Assembly: GCA_030950375.1 (NCBI GenBank)
Contig: JAUZRN010000021.1
Location: forward strand, 26,499 to 90,498
From: Rhodothermus sp.
GTDB taxonomy: Bacteria; Bacteroidota; Rhodothermia; Rhodothermales; Rhodothermaceae
Length of the DNA: 64,000 nt
Direction of reading: 5' to 3'
Under the pieces are notes generated by a model. That model was not told where the DNA came from and searched no databases. It saw only the letters and a list, made by a program, of their open reading frames with translations. Shown here piece after piece: positions 59,035 to 64,000 of the stretch (its first letter is position 1; every line of letters begins with the position of its first letter). Position numbers and translations under genes: made by a program.

Positions 59035-60221
59035 CAGACTGTCGAGATTGCTGTCTGGTTGGTGAGTACCTGCCGGAACGTTTCCAGGAACGCATCAATG
59101 GCCTCGTCCGGTGTGTTGAGCGGTGGCATGAGCCGGATGACGTTTGGATGGCTGGCACTGCCGGCCAGCACGCCATTTTCACGAAGGCGGGTCAGCACCG
59201 GAGCGGCCGGCCGATCCAGTTCCAGCCCGATCAGACAGCCGCGTCCACGTACGTCCACCACCTGTTCCGCCACTCCCTGACGAATGCGTTCGAAGATGGC
59301 CGGGGCGCGGGCCATCAGTCCTTCATCCCGGATGGTTTCGAGCGTAGCCGTCACCGCCGCCATGGCCAGCATCCCCCCGCCGAATGTGGTGCCCTGATCG
59401 CCCGGCTTGACGCTGGCAGCAATGGCATCGGAGACCAGTACGGCGCCGACCGGTACGCCCGATCCCAGGCTTTTGGCCAGGGTGATCAGGTCGGGGCGTA
59501 TGCCGTACTGCTCCGAGATGGAAAAGGTGCCGGTGCGACCGACGCCCGTCTGCACTTCGTCGAAGATGAGCACCACACCATGGCGGTCACACAGTCGGCG
59601 CAGCGCCCGGTAGTAGTCCACGGGCGCTTCATAGACACCCGCCATGCTCTGGATGGGCTCCAGGATAATGGCGGCGATGTCGTTGTGCCGGATCAGCAGG
59701 CGTTCAATGGCCTCCAGGTCGCCCATCGGGACAAAGTGTGTAGGGGGGAGCACCGACAGATAGGGCTTGCGATAGCCGATAGGGGCGGTAGCGGCCAGAC
59801 TCCCCAGCGTGCGGCCATGAAAGCCCCGTTCCAGGGCAATCAGGCCAGGTTTGCCTGTCCAGGCGCGGGCCAGCTTAAGCGCCGTTTCGTTGGCTTCCGT
59901 GCCTGAGTTGCAGAAAAACACGTGGCGCAACCCTTCCGGAGCCATCTCGGCCAGTAGCGCGGCCGCACGTGCCCGCACCGGACTGTAAACCACGTTCGAG
60001 TAGAACAGCAGTTGTGAGGCCTGTTCCTGCAGCGCCTGTACCACGCGGGGCGGACAGTGCCCCAGTAGTGTGACGCAATGGCCTCCGTAAAAGTCCAGAT
60101 AACGACGGCCTTCGGTATCCCAGACGTAGCATCCTTCGCCACGCACGAGCGCAACCGGGTACTTACGGTAAGTGGGGAGCTGAAACACGTCTTCCAGCTG
60201 AAAGACTTCCTGCGTGTTCAT
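59034..60221 (-). CDS. argD: Acetylornithine aminotransferase
   Basis: 395 residues from ATG 60221, with AAGGAC at eight bases. Class III PLP aminotransferase: YLDFYGGHCVTLLGHCPPRVV, FCNSGTEANETALKLARAW, GFHGRTLGSLAAT, LIFDEVQTGVGRTG, with the PLP Lys in LITLAKSLGSGVP. It transaminates N-acyl-glutamate semialdehyde. Its stop overlaps the argF' start (ATGA). Confidence 0.95.
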   Translation of the reverse strand: MNTQEVFQLEDVFQLPTYRKYPVALVRGEGCYVWDTEGRRYLDFYGGHCVTLLGHCPPRVVQALQEQASQLLFYSNVVYSPVRARAAALLAEMAPEGLRHVFFCNSGTEANETALKLARAWTGKPGLIALERGFHGRTLGSLAATAPIGYRKPYLSVLPPTHFVPMGDLEAIERLLIRHNDIAAIILEPIQSMAGVYEAPVDYYRALRRLCDRHGVVLIFDEVQTGVGRTGTFSISEQYGIRPDLITLAKSLGSGVPVGAVLVSDAIAASVKPGDQGTTFGGGMLAMAAVTATLETIRDEGLMARAPAIFERIRQGVAEQVVDVRGRGCLIGLELDRPAAPVLTRLRENGVLAGSASHPNVIRLMPPLNTPDEAIDAFLETFRQVLTNQTAISTV

Positions 60222-60320
60222 TGTCCTTGCCAAACCATTGCTTTCGGGAATGGACCCGTGATCTCTGATTGCTTTCTGTAAGCAAATCTTTGTTTTTTGC
60301 TTGTTGAAAATTCAGGCATG

Positions 60321-60350
60321 AAAAAAGCCGGGGTGATGGTGGCCCGGCTT
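60321..60350 (-). terminator. Terminator-like hairpin between argC and argD
   Basis: On the minus strand an 8-bp stem AAGCCGGG / CCCGGCTT with a 10-base loop is followed by further T residues. It starts four bases after the argC stop and could reduce argD-argF'-argB expression relative to argC. Confidence 0.7.
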
Positions 60351-60353
60351 GCT

Positions 60354-61382
60354 TTAAAGGGGGACTTCGGCAGGTGTAGGAAGCAGGCCAGCCGTCTGGG
60401 GCAGACCCAGCAGCAGGTTCAGGTTCTGAATGGCCTGGCTGGCAGCCCCTTTCAGCAGGTTGTCCAGCGCAAAACCCACGACCAGCTGCCCATCGCGCAC
60501 AACCCACCCCAGGTCACAGAACGGGGTGTGGACAGCGTAACGCAGCTCGGGAAGCTGATCGGGCCACAGGCGCACGAAGGGGGTCTGACGGTAGGCGGTT
60601 TCGTACCAGCGGGCCACTTCGCGGGCCTCCAGCCCATCGGCGAGGACGTGGACCGTGCCCCAGATGCCTCGCGTCCACGGCCCTGAAGCCGGTACAAATG
60701 CAATCCGAAGCGCAGGTCCGACCACCTGTTGCACCTCGGGCAGGTGCTGGTGAGCCAGCACCTTATAGGCCCGCACATTGCCGTCGCGTTCGGGAAAATG
60801 TGTGGTAGCCCGGGGGCGGGTGCCGGAGCCGGAAGCGCCGGTCAGTGCGGTGACGGCGACCGTAGCCGCTTCGAGGTGACGGCTCAGGGGCCAGAGTGCC
60901 AACGCCAGACCGGTGGCAAAGCAGCCTGGATTGGCCACCAGGCGTGTGCCGGTTGTATAGGGCGCGTGGATCTCCGGCAGGCCATAAACGAACTGGCCGA
61001 GCAGTTCGGGTGCAGGGTGCTCGAACCCGAACCATGCCGGATAAACAGTCGCCTCCTGAAAACGAAAGTCAGCACTCAGGTCAATGATAGCGCCCTGATA
61101 GCCCTTTGTGAGCAGACGCTGCACGACGTAGGCACTCTGTCCGTGCTCGGCGGCAATGAACACGGCGTCCAGCTCCGAGAGCGTCAGCGCCTCTTCTGCG
61201 ACGAACGTCAGGTCGGTCTGTCCGCGAAGCATCGGGTGGGCATGCCAGAGGGGCTGGCCGGCGAAGGTGCGGCTGGTGACGGCTGCCAGCTCGCAATACG
61301 GATGGGCCAGCAGCAGGCGGATCAGTTCGCCGCCGACGTAGCCGGCGCCGTGCAAAACAGCGATGCGGTGTGTGGAGGTCAT
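60354..61382 (-). CDS. argC: N-acetyl-gamma-glutamyl-phosphate reductase
   Basis: 342 residues. NADP-binding HGAGYVGGELIRLLLAHPYCEL, IDLSADFRF and PGCFATGLALALWPL with the catalytic Cys (near residue 153 in ANPGCFATG). The C-terminal YGLPEIH and HQHLPEVQQVVGPALRIAFVPA fit ArgC. It reduces N-acyl-glutamyl phosphate. It follows the P-loop NTPase gene by about 15 bases. Confidence 0.95.
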   Translation of the reverse strand: MTSTHRIAVLHGAGYVGGELIRLLLAHPYCELAAVTSRTFAGQPLWHAHPMLRGQTDLTFVAEEALTLSELDAVFIAAEHGQSAYVVQRLLTKGYQGAIIDLSADFRFQEATVYPAWFGFEHPAPELLGQFVYGLPEIHAPYTTGTRLVANPGCFATGLALALWPLSRHLEAATVAVTALTGASGSGTRPRATTHFPERDGNVRAYKVLAHQHLPEVQQVVGPALRIAFVPASGPWTRGIWGTVHVLADGLEAREVARWYETAYRQTPFVRLWPDQLPELRYAVHTPFCDLGWVVRDGQLVVGFALDNLLKGAASQAIQNLNLLLGLPQTAGLLPTPAEVPL

Positions 61383-61397
61383 GGCCTTTTCATTTTT

Positions 61398-62498
61398 TCA
61401 AGAGACGACTACAGCCGAACCATTACTGTAGTGGGGAAAAGGGCGGACGGCTGTGCGCACCGAACGGGCGATCAGCTGACCAAGGGCTTCCGCATCCTGT
61501 CGCGCGTTGAGTGCTGGGATGCCCATGGCATGCTGGACGTACCGTTTGCCGACGGCGTTGTCGGTGACGGGGCCAGTAATAACCGTAATTGGTGCATGGT
61601 AGCGGCTCCGGAAGAGCTGGTCGGCAGCCCAGGCACCGGCCAGGTCGGTGGCGGCGACCACGTGTGCCCGCGTAAAGCGCTGCAGTTCCTTGTCGAGCAG
61701 CAGTTCATCGACGCCGTAATAGCCGATAAAGCCATCGCCGAGCTCCACGACAATCACATCTGGTGCAAACGTGTTCAGGTGGGCGATGAGCCCTTTAGCC
61801 AACGGGGCCATTTCTTTGTTTGTGGAGGAGACGACGCCTGCGTCGATGAACGTAACGCTGGCGATGGCACCGTTTTCTTCCATAAGGCGAGCATCTCGCA
61901 GCAGCGCTGCGCCAGTGAGTTTACCGGCGGCTACGCGCATGCCATGTTCGCTCAGATAGCGAATGATCTGGGCGGCGGCGAACGTCTTGCCCGTGTTCAT
62001 GGAGGTGCCACTGATCATGACAAGAGGGGCCGAATGGGTAAGCGAAAAGACCGGTTCCAACGCATGATCCTGCACGCGGGCATGCCGTTTCTGTCCCTCT
62101 ACCTCGACCACCACAGCTCCCACCACTTCCACACGCAGGGCTGGTCCCAGGTCCGGATGGTCCGAGGTGCACTGCCCCAGGATGCCTCCCATGTTCAATA
62201 CGTGCAGTACGTCGCCTACCTGGATGCGCCGAGGGATACGGCCGCTGTACCCCTTGAGCGCCTGGCGTTCACCCAGGGCCCCTACGATCAGATCCCCGCG
62301 ACGGATTGTCTGGAACGTGCCGTCGGTGCATTCCAGCAGGTTGTATGTGTTTTTTTCCTCCAGCGCCCGTACCACCAGGCAATAGCCTTCTTCGGCGACG
62401 ATGTACGAAGTGATTTCAAGCTCCCGGGAGAGCTGGCACGGAGCCGTGCTTGATCCGATCTTGTCGACGGTCAGTTGCTGGTACATGGCTTCAGGCAT
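61398..62498 (-). CDS. P-loop NTPase of unknown function in the arginine operon
   Basis: 366 residues; ATG 62498 lies five bases after the argG stop, and ATG 62486 is an alternative. The N-terminal 155 residues are beta-rich with no recognised motif. From there a P-loop domain starts with ISGTSMNTGKTFAA, a G-T-x-M-N-x-G-K-T loop like those of dethiobiotin-synthetase/DUF1611-type and CobQ/MinD-like enzymes. Further strands include VIVVELGDGFIG and ITVITGPVTDNAVGKRYV. It looks like an ATP-dependent ligase, kinase or GTPase rather than a transporter ATPase. No known arginine enzyme has this fold. Function not assigned. Confidence 0.85.
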   Translation of the reverse strand: MPEAMYQQLTVDKIGSSTAPCQLSRELEITSYIVAEEGYCLVVRALEEKNTYNLLECTDGTFQTIRRGDLIVGALGERQALKGYSGRIPRRIQVGDVLHVLNMGGILGQCTSDHPDLGPALRVEVVGAVVVEVEGQKRHARVQDHALEPVFSLTHSAPLVMISGTSMNTGKTFAAAQIIRYLSEHGMRVAAGKLTGAALLRDARLMEENGAIASVTFIDAGVVSSTNKEMAPLAKGLIAHLNTFAPDVIVVELGDGFIGYYGVDELLLDKELQRFTRAHVVAATDLAGAWAADQLFRSRYHAPITVITGPVTDNAVGKRYVQHAMGIPALNARQDAEALGQLIARSVRTAVRPFPHYSNGSAVVVS

Positions 62499-62503
62499 TT
62501 AGA

Positions 62504-63730
62504 TTAAGCGGCCGTCTGGTTGGTTTCGTGTTGGGCAGTCGACTGGCGAGCCCGGGCGGCCAACAGGGCCTGCACCCCGTAGATACGGGTAAAGCCCTGG
62601 GCGTCGCGCCCGTCCCAGAGTCGGTTCTGTTCGCCGTAGGTGGCAATCTGTGGATTGAACAGGGAATAGGGACTGTCGCAGCCGAGCACGTCGAGGTGGC
62701 CTTTGAAGAGCCGCACGCGCACGGTACCTGTTACGGTCTGTTGGGAGGAATCCAGGAAGGCTTCAATGTCGCGCATGACCGGATCGAAGTACTGGCCTTC
62801 GTGGAGCAGCATGCCGTAGAAGTCGGCCAGATGATCTTTCTGATAGCGCTGCCAGCGGGTCAGCACGATCTTTTCCAGTTCCCGATGCGCACTGATCAGG
62901 ATCAGGGCAGCCGGTGCTTCGAAGCCCACGCGACCTTTGATGCCCAGGATCGTGTCGCCCACATGAATGCCCCGACCCACGCCGTGCGTGGCACCGAGCT
63001 GGTTGAGGCGTTCGATGAGCGTGACCGGGTCCAGGGTCTCGCCATTGAGCGCGGTCGGGATGCCCTGCTCGAAGGTGATCGTCAGCTCCAAGGGTGTGTC
63101 GGGTGCTTGAGCTGGCGGGACCGTATCGGGATAGGCGTCGTCGGGTAGCGGTTCGGTGGTGGTGTGCGTTTCGCGTCCCCCGATGGTGGTGCCCCAGAGC
63201 CCCCGGTTGATGGAGTAGGCAGTTTTCTTTTCCGGCACATCGATGCCCCGCTGCTTCAGGTAGGCCGTGGCCGCCTCGCGGCTGAGGCCCAGCTCTCGGA
63301 TGGGCGTCAGAATTTCCAGGTCGTCGGCCAGGATACGTAGCGCTACGTCGAAGCGGACTTGGTCGTTGCCAGCGCCTGTTGAGCCATGGGCTATAGCCCG
63401 TGCGCCCAGCTGGCGGGCTACCTCCACCACCTTACGGGCCTGAACGATACGTTCTGGCCCTACACAGAGCGGATAGACGCCGCCCCGCAACACGTTACCT
63501 TTGATCAGGTAACTCAGGTGATCCCGGAACAGATCATGACGGCCGTCAATCGTGAAATGGCCGGCTGCGCCAAGCTGCTGCGAGAGGGCTTCGATCTCAG
63601 CCATGTCGGTTTCCGTCAGCCCTCCGGTGTTGACGGTTACCGTATAGACCGGCTCGCCGTAGGTCTCGTGCAGGTACGGCACGCAGAACGACGTGTCTAA
63701 GCCGCCGCTGAAGGCCAGGACAATGGACAT
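62504..63730 (-). CDS. argG: Argininosuccinate synthase
   Basis: 408 residues. The N-type ATP pyrophosphatase loop is VLAFSGGLDTSFCVPYL. AHGSTGAGNDQVRFDVA and SINRGLWGTTIGGRE match the citrulline/aspartate-binding regions. It joins citrulline and aspartate. It is the first structural gene of the arginine unit and is preceded by a 200-base leader with a leader peptide and terminator. argH, argE and an N-acetylglutamate synthase are not in the window. Confidence 0.94.
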   Translation of the reverse strand: MSIVLAFSGGLDTSFCVPYLHETYGEPVYTVTVNTGGLTETDMAEIEALSQQLGAAGHFTIDGRHDLFRDHLSYLIKGNVLRGGVYPLCVGPERIVQARKVVEVARQLGARAIAHGSTGAGNDQVRFDVALRILADDLEILTPIRELGLSREAATAYLKQRGIDVPEKKTAYSINRGLWGTTIGGRETHTTTEPLPDDAYPDTVPPAQAPDTPLELTITFEQGIPTALNGETLDPVTLIERLNQLGATHGVGRGIHVGDTILGIKGRVGFEAPAALILISAHRELEKIVLTRWQRYQKDHLADFYGMLLHEGQYFDPVMRDIEAFLDSSQQTVTGTVRVRLFKGHLDVLGCDSPYSLFNPQIATYGEQNRLWDGRDAQGFTRIYGVQALLAARARQSTAQHETNQTAA

Positions 63731-63755
63731 CGCTACTTCTTCGGATTGCAGGGTG

Positions 63756-63794
63756 AAAAAAGAAAGGCGCCGGCTCCTTCATGGAACCGGCGCC
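63756..63794 (-). terminator. Leader terminator (attenuator stem 3:4) upstream of argG
   Basis: Minus strand: a 12-bp stem GGCGCCGGTTCC / GGAGCCGGCGCC (one G-T wobble) with 5-base loop ATGAA, followed by TTTCTTTTTT. It ends 25 bases before the argG ATG, so it would stop transcription into the arginine operon. Confidence 0.9.
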
Positions 63795-63913
63795 CTGTTT
63801 ATTTTCGCTGATTCAGTTCAACCTGTTACCATACTGTCACAGGACAGGATGCGCCGGTTCCACCCCCGCGGGGGCGACGGGGACGTCGCACAGGTCGGAT
63901 GGGTCGAACCGGC
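63783..63913 (-). promoter_or_regulatory. Attenuator segments 1, 2 and 3 in the arg leader
   Basis: Segment 1 GCCGGTTC (63913-63906) can pair with 8 bases of segment 2 GGAACCGGCGC (63861-63851). Segment 2 can instead pair over 11 bases with segment 3 GCGCCGGTTCC (63793-63783), which is the 5' arm of the terminator. Arg codons lie between segments 1 and 2. This is the arrangement expected for ribosome-mediated attenuation. Confidence 0.8.
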
Positions 63914-63942
63914 AGCATCATATCGCGTGTCTGCGACAGCAT
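63826..63942 (-). CDS. Arginine-rich leader peptide of the arg operon
   Basis: 38 codons from ATG 63942 to TAA 63826. Eight of 38 residues are Arg, and seven of them fall at positions 13-25 (VRPIRPVRRPRRPR at 12-25), encoded by CGA, CGT and CGC. AGGT lies five bases upstream; in-frame ATGs at 63921 and 63918 are later alternatives that still keep the Arg cluster. With argG starting 96 bases downstream, the peptide is positioned to sense charged tRNA-Arg. The complementary leader segments bracket the Arg codons. Confidence 0.8.
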   Translation of the reverse strand: MLSQTRDMMLPVRPIRPVRRPRRPRGGGTGASCPVTVW

Positions 63943-63952
63943 GGTGACCTGA

Positions 63953-63981
63953 ACAATACGACAAAATTTTATCGCTGTCAA
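63953..63981 (-). promoter_or_regulatory. Promoter of the arginine leader/operon
   Basis: Minus-strand TTGACA and TATTGT with a 17-base spacer, the same spacing as the tRNA-Gly promoter in this window. The expected start near 63946 would leave only a few bases before ATG 63942, so the leader peptide may be read almost leaderless or from one of the later ATGs. Confidence 0.65.
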
Positions 63982-64000
63982 GAGATTGCATCCCGACCAT

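Noticed and set aside
60729..62453. 574-codon plus-strand open frame
   Set aside because: It lies wholly antisense to argC and the P-loop NTPase, whose proteins have clear motifs. The antisense frame is a by-product of their GC-rich codon use.
63818..64000. 60-codon minus-strand frame running to the window edge
   Set aside because: It covers the arg promoter and leader in a different frame from the Arg-rich peptide. Its sequence looks non-coding and it lacks a ribosome site.

Overview
The window is a dense, GC-rich bacterial chromosome segment. Its gene content looks like Rhodothermota/Bacteroidota, most probably a Rhodothermus-type thermophile: an S16 protein with a long Ala/Glu tail, a purK-purE pair, an MqnA-like enzyme, an N-acyl-ornithine carbamoyltransferase instead of classical ArgF, and outer-membrane proteins with weak Shine-Dalgarno signals. 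The assignment rests on recognition only. No rRNA, prophage, transposase, cas gene or plasmid function is visible. Two tRNAs (Asp-GTC, Gly-GCC) have recognisable -35/-10 promoters and terminators.

Layout. 1-9.8 kb: end of a TonB-like protein, tandem UspA, Acg-type nitroreductase, polyphosphate kinase, a very large multi-PAS histidine kinase and an exported D-aminoacylase-type amidohydrolase. 9.9-12.3 kb: remnant of a DUF5916-like gene, tRNA-Asp, PspC-domain protein, 5-formyl-THF cyclo-ligase and an AhpD-like protein. 12.4-19 kb: translation block ffh-rpsP-rimM-trmD-rplS, then mqnA-smpB-tyrS. 19-30 kb (minus strand): gap-pgk, a DDAH-like hydrolase-tyrA-gcvT, comB, ftsK and purK-purE. 30-37.7 kb: YfgM-like TPR protein, an NtrC-type regulator, a LolD-type ATPase, nadA, an outer-membrane barrel, a LON-domain protein, an MBL hydrolase and a truncated kinase-like protein. 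37.8-43.1 kb: a SAM-I riboswitch with terminator, then metY-metX-aspartokinase-asd and an acetyltransferase. 43.2-50 kb: tRNA-Gly, two lipoproteins, hemW, nurA plus a HAS-barrel-like protein, and small envelope proteins. 50-57 kb: ppdK, a Dps-like protein with glycerate kinase, a 770-bp repeat-bearing gap and a DASS transporter. 57.2-64 kb (minus strand): arginine genes argG-(P-loop NTPase)-argC-argD-argF'-argB.

The most interesting element is at the right edge. The argG leader encodes a 38-residue peptide with seven arginine codons in thirteen positions (residues 13-25). It is followed by a strong intrinsic terminator, and mutually exclusive complementary segments form a textbook 1:2 / 2:3 / 3:4 arrangement. 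This is a candidate ribosome-mediated arginine attenuator. Second is the metY leader, where a SAM-I riboswitch is followed by another bistable structure whose 14-bp inverted repeat covers the metY start codon. An unassigned P-loop NTPase inside the arginine operon is the best candidate for an undescribed enzyme or regulator.
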